Below are positions 7,729-15,681 of a DNA stretch of 28,514 nucleotides, in pieces. The DNA lies in the NCBI GenBank assembly GCA_004557285.1, contig SFEK01000006.1, positions 1-28,514 on the forward strand, in the 5' to 3' direction. Source of the DNA: Bacteroidales bacterium. GTDB taxonomy: Bacteria > Bacteroidota > Bacteroidia > Bacteroidales > Bacteroidaceae. Position 1 is the stretch's first letter, and every line of letters begins with the position of its first letter. The notes below the pieces were generated by a model. It had not been told where the DNA came from. It did not search any database and saw only the letters and a program-made list of their open reading frames with translations. The position numbers and the translations under genes are program-made.

Positions 7729-9849
7729 TTACAGGGCCTTGATGCTGATGGCAAAGCCACCGCCGGGCGCTTCGTTGATTTTCAGCACCTGTCCCTTCTT
7801 CACGGTTTTCTTGTAGATGGTGTAAGCCTTGGGGTTGTCTTTGTAATGCGCATTCTTGGCATCGGCATAGATGGTGGCTTCATATTTGCGGCCTTTGTCC
7901 AGGAAGTCGAGGTTCACCACAGCGGTGTGGGCATCGGCATTGGTCTTGCCGCCCACATACCAGTTGTCGCTCTTCTTGTCCTTGCGTGCCACGGTGATGT
8001 AGCGTGCCGGCTCAGCCTCAAGATAGCGGGAGTCGCTCCAGTCGCAGGGCACATCGCGGATAAACTGGAAGGCATCATTGTATTTCTCGTAGTTTTCGGG
8101 CAGGTCGGCAGCCATCTGCAAGGGTGAATACATCACTAAGTAGAGGGCCAGCTGTCCCACCAATGTGGTGCGCACATAACTGGGGTTGTCGCTCCATGTG
8201 CTGAGCTGTGTTTCCAGTATGCCGGGGGTATAGTCCATCGGTCCTCCTTGCAGACGTGTAAACGGCAGGATGACGGTGTGGGCAGGGTCGCTGCCTCCAA
8301 AGGCTTCATATTCAGTGCCACGGGCACTCTCGTTGCCTACCAGATTGGGCCAGGTGCGGCACAAACCTGTGGGGCGCACGGCTTCATGACCGTTGACCAT
8401 GATATGGTGCTTGGCGGCCTTTTCCACCACATACTGGTAGTGGTTGTTCATCAGTTGGCTATAATGGTGTTCGCCACGAGGAATCATGTCGCCCACATAG
8501 CCCGTCTTCACGGCATCATAGCCATATTTGTTCATCAGTTTGAATGCCTCGTCGATGTGCCGCTCGTAGTTGAGTGCCGACGATGAGGTCTCATGGTGCA
8601 TCATCAGTTTCACACCCTTGGAGTGAGCATAGTCGTTGAGCATCTTGATGTCGAAGTCGGGATAGGGAGTGACAAAGTCAAACACATCAAGCTTGGAATG
8701 TCCGAACCAGTCTTCCCAACCTTCGTTCCATCCCTCCACCAGCACCTGGTCAAGACCATTGGCTGCAGCAAAGTCGATATAACGCTTCACCTCCTCGTTG
8801 TTGGCTCCGTGGGTGCCGTTGGGCTTGCACTTGGCATAGTTGGTCTTGCCGAGGTGTACCGATGGCAGTTCATCCGTATATGCCCAGCTCTGCTTGCCCA
8901 CAATCATGCTCCACCACACGCCGCAATATTTGGTGGGATGTATCCATGAGGTGTCTTCAATCTTGCAAGGTTCGTTGAGGTTGAGGGTGAGTTTGCACGA
9001 CAGCATGTCGCATGCGTCGTCGCTCACCAGCACGGTGCGCCACGGTGTGTTGAATGGGGTCTGCACAAATCCCTTGAAGCCCTGGGCGTCGGGGGTGAGC
9101 CACGACTCAAACACCATGGTCTTGTCGTCGAGATTGAGGTGCATGGTGGGATAGTTCACACAGGCGGCCTCATGGATGTTGATATACAGGCCGTCGTCGG
9201 TCTTCATCTGCAGGGCCGTTTGTACGCCGGTTTCAGAGAACACCGCCACCGACGAGTTGCTCCAGTTGACGGCCTTGTTGAACTGTGCGCGTATGCCGGA
9301 GAGGCGTGTCTCCTGTGTTTCCTGCTCCTGTGTGTCATAGTCGCCGGGCAGCCACCATGCGGTGTGGTCGCCGGCCATGGCAAACTGGGTGTGCTCCTCC
9401 TTGATGACAAAATAGTTCAGCTCGTTTTGTTGTGGAAACTCATAGCGCAGTCCCATGCCATAGTCGTACACCCTGAAACGGATGATGATGTTGCGCTTGG
9501 TGGCCGGCTGGTTGAGCATAACTTCCAATTCGTTATAGTTGTTGCGGATGGTGGAGGTTTCACCCCATACGGGAGTCCATGTCTCGTCAAACGAGGTGGT
9601 GTTGGTAGCCGTTACCTTGAAACCGTCCATCAGGTCGGTCTCATCAGTCTTGCTTGAGTATTTGGTCTTGGCCAGTTCCAGTCCCAAACGGCTGGGCTTG
9701 ACCACAGCCTTGCCTTTATATGACATCTCATAGGTGGGCACACCATTGACCAACGAGAATTTCAGTTCCACGGTGCCATTGGGCGACTTCACCGTCTGTG
9801 CCATGACCCATAATGGCAGGAACAATATGAAAAATAATAACTTGCGCAT
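7729..9849 (-). CDS. susB: Alpha-glucosidase, GH97 (SusB)
   Basis: 706 residues with an N-terminal signal peptide (1-17, cut at VMA-Q); periplasmic. GH97 beta-sandwich in the first ~270 residues, then the (beta/alpha)8 barrel. As I recall the Bacteroides enzyme, its catalytic and calcium residues all have counterparts here at a constant offset of 19: E175 (Ca), E420 in MMHHE, E489 in NGHEAVRPTG (general base), E507 in GNES (Ca) and E513 in RGTEY (general acid). That agreement points to a working inverting, calcium-dependent enzyme releasing glucose from the non-reducing ends of maltodextrins. It lies 38 bp after malQ in the same operon. Confidence 0.95.
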   Translation of the reverse strand: MRKLLFFILFLPLWVMAQTVKSPNGTVELKFSLVNGVPTYEMSYKGKAVVKPSRLGLELAKTKYSSKTDETDLMDGFKVTATNTTSFDETWTPVWGETSTIRNNYNELEVMLNQPATKRNIIIRFRVYDYGMGLRYEFPQQNELNYFVIKEEHTQFAMAGDHTAWWLPGDYDTQEQETQETRLSGIRAQFNKAVNWSNSSVAVFSETGVQTALQMKTDDGLYINIHEAACVNYPTMHLNLDDKTMVFESWLTPDAQGFKGFVQTPFNTPWRTVLVSDDACDMLSCKLTLNLNEPCKIEDTSWIHPTKYCGVWWSMIVGKQSWAYTDELPSVHLGKTNYAKCKPNGTHGANNEEVKRYIDFAAANGLDQVLVEGWNEGWEDWFGHSKLDVFDFVTPYPDFDIKMLNDYAHSKGVKLMMHHETSSSALNYERHIDEAFKLMNKYGYDAVKTGYVGDMIPRGEHHYSQLMNNHYQYVVEKAAKHHIMVNGHEAVRPTGLCRTWPNLVGNESARGTEYEAFGGSDPAHTVILPFTRLQGGPMDYTPGILETQLSTWSDNPSYVRTTLVGQLALYLVMYSPLQMAADLPENYEKYNDAFQFIRDVPCDWSDSRYLEAEPARYITVARKDKKSDNWYVGGKTNADAHTAVVNLDFLDKGRKYEATIYADAKNAHYKDNPKAYTIYKKTVKKGQVLKINEAPGGGFAISIKAL

Positions 9850-9887
9850 ATAAATAATTGATTGCTAAGATTTTGATGTGCTGATGA

Positions 9888-12578
9888 TCAAAGCCGTCCT
9901 GCCTCCTTGATGAGGTCGGTGATGTTCTGGTTGTACTCATGGCAAGCCACAAGGTCCTCGATGTTAAGGTGCATCCTGTAGCGCCAGTAGTGGCGTGGAT
10001 TGGCAGGGATGTTGACACGCTCTCCTTTGGGATCGGCAAAGCGGAGGTATTCATCGATGGCGAGCCAGTCTTGTATGGAGAGTATGCAGAGCATCGAGGG
10101 GCATGCCAGGTGGCGTGCGATGATGTCGCGTGCCAGCCATCCGGGCAGCGGATGTGGAGCGGCACCAAACTTCTGCAGCGAGGTGTTGAAATATTCCTGG
10201 GTGCGCTGAATGTCCTCGTCCCACCATTGTCTCAGCGTGGGTGTGTCGTGGCTTGAAATGGTGCACACCGAGCGGTAGGGATTGTTGCCCAATACACCGA
10301 AGCGCACATTGGGGTCTTTGGGCATCGACTGCAGTTCAAGGCTCAGAATCTTCAGTTCTTCCATCACCCATGGCACACAGTCGGGCACCATGCCGAGGTC
10401 TTCGGCACACACTAACATGCGGGTGGCCTCTACCAGTTTGGGCAGTTTGTTCATGGCCTCACGATACCAGAAATGGTTGTTGCGGCGGTAGAAATAATCG
10501 TTGTATATCTTGTTGAATATATATTTGTCACTGTCGTAGAGCGACTCGTAGATCAAGTCAAACTGCACGGAGATGCGTGGATGGAACTTGTTGGCATCCT
10601 TATGGTCGCGCACAAAGAGCACGTTGCTGATCAGGGCATAGAGCCCATCGCGCAGGTTGCGGTCTTCTTGCGATGTCTTGTTGGCAAAGGCTGCTTCCAC
10701 CTTGCGCTGGGTGTCAAACTGTGGGCGCATACGGTAGCGGCCGTCCTTGCCGGGTTCAAGATAGGTGTATTTCACACGCTCTGCCTTGTCGCCGAACAGG
10801 CGTTCGAGCACCCAGTCGGTGATAAAGGGTTGGGTGAACAGTTCTTCCTGGAAATGAAGGCCATAGGCTTCGATTTCCTCGCGTGTCAGACCGAGGGCCG
10901 GCGAGAACTGTCCCAGCAGTCCGTGAACGGCATCTACAGGAATCTCCCATATCCTGAAGAATCCAAGCACATGGTCGATGCGGTAGGCGTCAAAATATTT
11001 CGACATGTTGGAGAAGCGGCGCACCCACCATTGGCAGTCGTCCTTGAGCATCTCGTCCCAGTTGTAGGTGGGAAATCCCCAGTTCTGTCCGTTGACAGAG
11101 AAGTCGTCTGGTGGTGCTCCTGCCTGTCCGTTGAGGTTGAAGTAGCGAGGCTCCTGCCACACGTCGCATCCATGGCGGTTCACGCCGATGGGGATGTCGC
11201 CCTTGAGCACCACGCTCTTGGAGCGGGCATAGTCGTGGGCCTCCTGCATCTGGCGGCTCAGCACATACTGCATGAAGTAGTAGAAGGCCACGTTCTTGTA
11301 GGCAGGATTGCCTGTGCCGGTCAGGGCGCGGCGGTCGGCCTCGTTGAACGACTGGTGGTCGGGCCACTGTGAGAAATCGGCCGTACCGTATTTTTCTCTG
11401 AACAGGCAATATTGGGCATAGGGCACGAGCCACGGCTGCTCTTCGGCAAAGAATTTCTTGAATTCGGCAGTCTCCATCATCTGCTTGCCTTCCTGCACAT
11501 ACAGGGCATGCAGATATTTGGTCTTGGCCTCGTTCACCCGTTCATAGTCGATTTGTGGCAAACTGTTGAGGTCTTCCCTCAGTTCCTCGAAATAGATGCG
11601 TTTTTCGGCATCAGCCAGAGGTGGCAGTGCATTGAGGTTGACATATTGGGGATGAAGGGCAAAGATGCTGATGCAACTGTAGGGATAAGAGTCGGTCCAG
11701 GTGTGGGTGATGGTGGTGTCGTTGATGGGCAACACCTGCAGCACCCGCTGTCCCGTGCTGGCCACCCAGTCGATCATCTTCTTCAGGTCGCCGAAGTCGC
11801 CCACGCCGAAACTGTCTTTGGAGCGGAGCGAGAATAGAGGTACCAATGTGCCGGCACAACGGATGTTGTGGATGGGGAAGAGGGCCGTTTCGAGTTCATA
11901 GACCACCACGCCGTTTTCACTCATGTCGGGCAACGACACCCAGCGGTTGTCATGGTCTTCCCATATCACCTGGTCTTTGTCAGCCACATTCACGGCCACA
12001 AACTTGAACTCCAGTCGGTTGTCCACCAAGAGCGAGGCGTCAAGGTCGGCCACCCACTCGTTGTAGTTGTGTTCATACATGGTCACACCACGCTTCACGT
12101 CCCAGTCGCCCAACTTGTGGCCTTTGCCCACCAACATGAGGCATTCGTTGCCACGGAGCTGTGGGGCGCGCACCTTGAGGCGCACGGTGGCGATATGGTC
12201 GCTCAGCGGAGCCAGTGAAATCTTGCGTCGCTTGATGCAGTCGGTAAATGCCGAACTGTAGAGATAAGAGTCTTCGGGCATGTTGATCCATCTGTCGTAA
12301 ACCACAAAGTTCTTTCCCTTGATGGCATTGATTTCCAGACGGTGCGGCTCAACCATCCATTCGCAGTTGACCATATTGTTGGCACCTCGCACCACACTGT
12401 AATAATAATCGATGTGTGTGCCCATCTGCAAATCAAGTTCCAGACTGCAAGTCCACATCTTTCCGTCAACGGTTTTCATACGGAAAGGGGTGGTTGCCTT
12501 GGTCTTGTCATTCATCACATTCAAGACCAGTTCCTCACCAAAGTTGGTGTGGTAAGCAATATTCAGTAATATGTTCAT
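9888..12578 (-). CDS. malQ: 4-alpha-glucanotransferase, GH77, DPE2-like with two CBM20 domains
   Basis: 896 residues, no signal peptide, so cytoplasmic. Two starch-binding CBM20-type domains precede the catalytic part (about residues 1-105 and 128-230; the second shows KGHKLGDWD). The GH77 domain runs from ~240 to the end: nucleophile D535 in YRIDHVLGFF, acid/base E726 in CAEDLGMVPD, and D778 in SSHDTPT. D535 and E726 are 191 residues apart, against about 47 in thermophile amylomaltase, so an insert of roughly 145 residues splits the catalytic domain. This plus the CBM20 pair is the plan of plant cytosolic DPE2. The enzyme would move glucosyl units from maltose or maltodextrin to acceptor glucans, releasing glucose. 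First gene of the four-gene operon. Confidence 0.94.
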   Translation of the reverse strand: MNILLNIAYHTNFGEELVLNVMNDKTKATTPFRMKTVDGKMWTCSLELDLQMGTHIDYYYSVVRGANNMVNCEWMVEPHRLEINAIKGKNFVVYDRWINMPEDSYLYSSAFTDCIKRRKISLAPLSDHIATVRLKVRAPQLRGNECLMLVGKGHKLGDWDVKRGVTMYEHNYNEWVADLDASLLVDNRLEFKFVAVNVADKDQVIWEDHDNRWVSLPDMSENGVVVYELETALFPIHNIRCAGTLVPLFSLRSKDSFGVGDFGDLKKMIDWVASTGQRVLQVLPINDTTITHTWTDSYPYSCISIFALHPQYVNLNALPPLADAEKRIYFEELREDLNSLPQIDYERVNEAKTKYLHALYVQEGKQMMETAEFKKFFAEEQPWLVPYAQYCLFREKYGTADFSQWPDHQSFNEADRRALTGTGNPAYKNVAFYYFMQYVLSRQMQEAHDYARSKSVVLKGDIPIGVNRHGCDVWQEPRYFNLNGQAGAPPDDFSVNGQNWGFPTYNWDEMLKDDCQWWVRRFSNMSKYFDAYRIDHVLGFFRIWEIPVDAVHGLLGQFSPALGLTREEIEAYGLHFQEELFTQPFITDWVLERLFGDKAERVKYTYLEPGKDGRYRMRPQFDTQRKVEAAFANKTSQEDRNLRDGLYALISNVLFVRDHKDANKFHPRISVQFDLIYESLYDSDKYIFNKIYNDYFYRRNNHFWYREAMNKLPKLVEATRMLVCAEDLGMVPDCVPWVMEELKILSLELQSMPKDPNVRFGVLGNNPYRSVCTISSHDTPTLRQWWDEDIQRTQEYFNTSLQKFGAAPHPLPGWLARDIIARHLACPSMLCILSIQDWLAIDEYLRFADPKGERVNIPANPRHYWRYRMHLNIEDLVACHEYNQNITDLIKEAGRL

Positions 12579-12633
12579 AGGTCAAAATTTTTCAGTATCT
12601 TTGTTTAAAGTCATTCCATGAATTCTTTGGGTA

Positions 12634-12641
12634 CAAAGATA
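12634..12641 (-). promoter_or_regulatory. -7 box of the malQ-susB-pulA-susA operon
   Basis: TATCTTTG on the minus strand matches TAnnTTTG, 55 bp upstream of the malQ ATG. No clear -33 TTTG is at 19-21 bp; the weak -33 would be consistent with a promoter that depends on an activator. A LacI-type palindrome is centred 65 bp further upstream. Confidence 0.6.
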
Positions 12642-12695
12642 CACATAAAATCATTAACCTAAGAACAATTATTCTGTGTTTTTTTTATTAAATAA

Positions 12696-12709
12696 TGCAA
12701 ACGATTACA
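12696..12709. promoter_or_regulatory. LacI-family operator-like site upstream of malQ
   Basis: TGCAAACGATTACA has the LacI-family form: a 14-bp imperfect palindrome with a central CG (10 of 14 positions symmetric). It matches the stronger palindrome between susC and lacI in the pattern TGCAAnCGnTTnCA. Its centre is 65 bp upstream of the centre of the malQ -7 box. Confidence 0.6.
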
Positions 12710-12718
12710 ATTGTCCTG

Positions 12719-12739
12719 AAAAACAATAGTGTCCTATTG
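12719..12739 (-). terminator. Probable terminator of the PAP2 phosphatase gene
   Basis: On the minus strand CAATAG-GACA-CTATTG forms a 6-bp stem with a 4-nt loop followed by TTTTT, 5 bp after the stop codon of the gene at 12744-13346. The stem is short and AT-rich, so strength is uncertain. Confidence 0.5.
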
Positions 12740-12743
12740 ATAA

Positions 12744-13346
12744 TCAAAGATTTACAATGAGTTGGAAGCCTGTGGGCATAACCGCCACATCCACCGTTTT
12801 TCTCTCTTTGTTCAACAGGTCGCCAAGGCGGTAGCCGGCTTCTGTCGAGAGCACACCGATGGCCGCTCCTGCAAGCACATCGCCCCAGTGGTGGCGGTTG
12901 CGGCGCACACGGTCGATGGCTGTGAGCGTAGCCACCGAATAGCCTGCCACGCTGATCCACGGCGAAGTCTTTCCGTATTCCTTGTGCAGCACGGTGGCTC
13001 CACAGAAGGCAATGGAGGTGTGGCCCGATGGAAAGGAACGGTTGTCGGTGCCGTCGGGACGGGTGGAATGTACCGTATGTTTAAGGGCGTAGGTCACTCC
13101 TGCATTGACGGTGAACGACACGGCCGAATTGATGACCAACCTTTTCCATGAACTTTCGTTTTTCACGCCAAGGGCTTTCAGTGTATAGACCGATGCCAAG
13201 GGCACATATTGCAACACCTCGTCAACACCGTCGCCATGATACCGCTTGTCTTGGGCACTCATGGGTTGTGTGAGGAACAGGATGCAGAAAAACAGGATAC
13301 ATCTCAAAACGGTCGTTCTTGGCGACAGATTGCTGGTGATGGACAT
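12744..13346 (-). CDS. PAP2-family phosphatase, exported
   Basis: 200 residues from the ATG at 13346. This start gives a signal peptide or first membrane helix (SITSNLSPR, then a hydrophobic run to ~residue 31) and lies just after a good promoter, which rules out the farther ATG at 13472. All three PAP2 motifs are present: K89-x6-R96-P97 (KHTVHSTRP), P106-S-G-H109, and R146-x5-H152-x3-D156 (RVRRNRHHWGD), giving the histidine nucleophile H152. Family members remove phosphate from lipid phosphates such as phosphatidylglycerol phosphate or undecaprenyl pyrophosphate; some act on other substrates. Own promoter and terminator suggest it is not part of the starch regulon although it sits between the two starch operons. 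Confidence 0.87.
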   Translation of the reverse strand: MSITSNLSPRTTVLRCILFFCILFLTQPMSAQDKRYHGDGVDEVLQYVPLASVYTLKALGVKNESSWKRLVINSAVSFTVNAGVTYALKHTVHSTRPDGTDNRSFPSGHTSIAFCGATVLHKEYGKTSPWISVAGYSVATLTAIDRVRRNRHHWGDVLAGAAIGVLSTEAGYRLGDLLNKERKTVDVAVMPTGFQLIVNL

Positions 13347-13385
13347 TTGTAGTGCAATTTTTATGTTTGGGAATATTGTTGTTTG

Positions 13386-13417
13386 CAAATATAATGCTTT
13401 GCTGACATTCATACAAA
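13386..13417 (-). promoter_or_regulatory. Promoter of the PAP2 phosphatase gene
   Basis: Minus strand shows TTTG (13417-13414), a 20-bp spacer and TATATTTG (13393-13386): a full match to the Bacteroidetes -33/-7 arrangement, with the ATG 39 bp downstream. This is the best complete promoter in the window. Confidence 0.75.
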
Positions 13418-13445
13418 TTTTCCTAAGGAAACCTTTGGTTTTGTC

Positions 13446-13486
13446 AATAAAAAAGCTTGGAGCCAATGTCATGTCGGCTCCAAGCT
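13446..13486 (-). terminator. Terminator of the susC-amylase operon
   Basis: Perfect 11-bp stem AGCTTGGAGCC/GGCTCCAAGCT (13454-13464 with 13476-13486), 11-nt loop, followed on the minus strand by a run of T. It lies about 40 bp after the amylase stop and separates that operon from the PAP2 gene. Confidence 0.85.
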
Positions 13487-13524
13487 ATACTTTCGCTTTG
13501 AGGTGTCGATACCCACAAAGTGGT

Positions 13525-15549
13525 TTACCTTACAACAATCTTTTTCGTATTGAAAATATAAATACCTTTTTTCAATCCTTTCACGGCATCGCTCACCCCC
13601 ACGGCCTGAGGCAACGAGCGCACCAGTCGGCCATCAAGGGCATAAACCTTGCTGCCGGTCAGCGGAGCGTGGTGGTCATCGGCCACAACCTGTCCGATGC
13701 CCGACGAATGTTGTTCGGTGACATCATTGACGTAATAATGTCCGGCACCGTCTTTAGAGGTGGAAATCTCAAAATACTTGTCGGTCTTGACATTGTTCAC
13801 ATCCACCGTCTGGTTGGCATTGCTGCCCTGGTTGAACACAAAGTTCACATCATAGTCAGACGAACTGATGGTATAGGTCTTGTAATACCATTCCACACCG
13901 TCGATGGTCTTCTTGTCGGTCACCTTATCACCTGGCCAGTTGGTGCTGTTGCCCAGTGCATCCCATGAGTGGAAATACATGGTTGGCCAGTCGGCCTTGA
14001 CATACACGGTGATGTCGTGGGGTTGGAAGTTGAGCACCTGATAGTGGCGGGTAATGATTCCGCACACCTTGCCGTCGGTGAGCACTCCCACCTTCAGTGT
14101 GGTGCCGTCGGTGATGTTCACCTCAGTGCCATCGGCCACCTGTGTGCCGTTGGTGGCGGTAGGCTCTGTGCCGTCGGTGGTATAGACCAGTTGGGCATCC
14201 TGCCGCATGGTGAGGGCGTTGAGTGTCACGGCAAAGGCATTGTCATAGGTGCCAGAAGGAACATTGACCCATGCGCTCTCCACCTTTTTGGAGATGTAAT
14301 AGGCATAGTTGTCGCCGGTGCTCACCAGGTGATAGTCAGCGGCAGTCACCGAGGCAGGCAGTGCCTTGTTGCCCATGAGCACGATGACCGATGCGCCGTC
14401 AGCACCATCCACCTTCATGGCATACTGCGAAGTTGTGTTGTTGAGTGCTGTTGTGCTGCTCTCGTTGTGTATCTTCGCAAGATTTCGTGCATAGATCATT
14501 TGCTTCAGTGCTTGCTTGTACGATTTCCAGTGGGGCAGGAACAGACATGGTGTGCCTGGTGCAGCCAGGATAAATGCGTTGGCCGCAACGATGTTCTTTT
14601 TGGTTTCGCTATCGTTGCCACGGTTATAGGTGTCGTGGTTATCGACAAAGGTCACAGAGTAACGTTTGCAGGCGTTGACTGCTGCAAGATAGTTGCCTGC
14701 CAGTTTCGACCAGTTGGTCTCCGCATTACAACAGTCGCGCAGATTGTATTTCAACGCAAAATCGAAGGCTGCTGATTGGTATATGCCATCCACGGCAGTG
14801 CCTTTCACCCAATTATAAAGATTGAGATAGTTGCCGTCCCAATATTCTCCTACCGAAAATTCGGGTTTGGCAGCATCGTTATACATACCTGTGTATTTGG
14901 CTGCATAGCCCTTCACCATGTCATAACGGAATCCTGCATAGCCCAGGTCGTTGAGCAAGAAGTCGAGATAAGCCTTGACCATAGTCTGCACGTTGGCACT
15001 GCTGTGGTCGATGTCGCGTGCACCATCAAAATCCTCACCGCTGTCGGGTGCCCCTGTGGGTTTCACCTCAGCATTCAGTGCCGTCTTGCCCTTGTCGTCG
15101 TTGGAGCAGATGTCGGCAGCACCCATGGTATAAGTCACGCCATTGTAGGTCTCTTCGGGAAAACTCATCCATGTGCCTGACATCGACGAACGGTGATTGA
15201 TCACCACATCGGCAATGGTGCCCAAACCCTTGCTCTTGAAGGTCTTGATCATCGAGCGCAGCTGCTCTTCGTTGCCAAACGAACTGTTGTAGTCGGTAAA
15301 CCAATAGAGGTCGTCATAGCCCATGGAGTTGCCGTTGTTGGCGCTCTTGCCGCTCTGAGGAATCCATATCAGTTGGAAAAACTCTGCAAGCTCATCAGCC
15401 TGCGATTCCAGGTTCGTCCATTGCGTGTCGGTAAACGAATCCCAATAAAAGCCTTGCAGCATTACGCCTTGATATTTTGAAGGCCAGCCTTGTGCCATAG
15501 CTGTCAGGGCGCAAATACTAAGGGTTAATAGCGTAAATGTTTTTTTCAT
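13525..15549 (-). CDS. Secreted alpha-amylase, GH13, with CBM26-like domain and type IX-like C-terminal tail
   Basis: 674 residues from the ATG at 15549, which follows an AGAAGGA ribosome site; the frame stays open upstream only because it reads through a hairpin. Signal peptide 1-19 (LTAMA-Q) with no lipobox cysteine. GH13 barrel from ~24 (YQGVMLQGFYWDSF) with DVVINH (114-119), GFRYDMVKGY (nucleophile D210), VGEYW (E235) and FVDNHDT (D306). After the barrel come a chitobiase-like beta domain (~430-505, YTTDGTEPT), a CBM26-like starch-binding domain (~511-590, FHSWDALG and NWPGD) and a tail (~634-674) of the Por-secretion/T9SS type: KVYALDGRLV ... GLKKGIYIFNTKKIVV. It occupies the place of SusG, the surface endo-amylase, but is not a lipoprotein. 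Confidence 0.9.
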   Translation of the reverse strand: MKKTFTLLTLSICALTAMAQGWPSKYQGVMLQGFYWDSFTDTQWTNLESQADELAEFFQLIWIPQSGKSANNGNSMGYDDLYWFTDYNSSFGNEEQLRSMIKTFKSKGLGTIADVVINHRSSMSGTWMSFPEETYNGVTYTMGAADICSNDDKGKTALNAEVKPTGAPDSGEDFDGARDIDHSSANVQTMVKAYLDFLLNDLGYAGFRYDMVKGYAAKYTGMYNDAAKPEFSVGEYWDGNYLNLYNWVKGTAVDGIYQSAAFDFALKYNLRDCCNAETNWSKLAGNYLAAVNACKRYSVTFVDNHDTYNRGNDSETKKNIVAANAFILAAPGTPCLFLPHWKSYKQALKQMIYARNLAKIHNESSTTALNNTTSQYAMKVDGADGASVIVLMGNKALPASVTAADYHLVSTGDNYAYYISKKVESAWVNVPSGTYDNAFAVTLNALTMRQDAQLVYTTDGTEPTATNGTQVADGTEVNITDGTTLKVGVLTDGKVCGIITRHYQVLNFQPHDITVYVKADWPTMYFHSWDALGNSTNWPGDKVTDKKTIDGVEWYYKTYTISSSDYDVNFVFNQGSNANQTVDVNNVKTDKYFEISTSKDGAGHYYVNDVTEQHSSGIGQVVADDHHAPLTGSKVYALDGRLVRSLPQAVGVSDAVKGLKKGIYIFNTKKIVVR

Positions 15550-15568
15550 TATATATGTCCTTCTTTTT

Positions 15569-15595
15569 AAAAAGGGCGGCTCCGGAGAGCCGCCC
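15569..15595 (-). terminator. Intrinsic terminator-like hairpin inside the sus operon, before the amylase
   Basis: Perfect GC-rich 9-bp stem GGGCGGCTC/GAGCCGCCC (15574-15582 with 15587-15595) around a 4-nt loop, followed on the minus strand by TTTTT. It lies 86 bp after the susF stop and 20 bp before the amylase start. It could stop part of the transcription or protect upstream mRNA. Confidence 0.75.
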
Positions 15596-15681
15596 CACAA
15601 CACATGCTATATTCACTCAAGTAGTTTGAGCATTTTTTGGAAGGTTGTTGGTTTTTGTTGGTGTGATTTCACCTAACATCC

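Noticed and set aside
10473..11372. Plus-strand open frame of 299 codons
   Set aside because: Antisense to malQ, no domain, no promoter.
12596..12603. Plus-strand TATCTTTG as a promoter
   Set aside because: It would drive antisense transcription away from any plus-strand gene; probably chance in AT-rich DNA.
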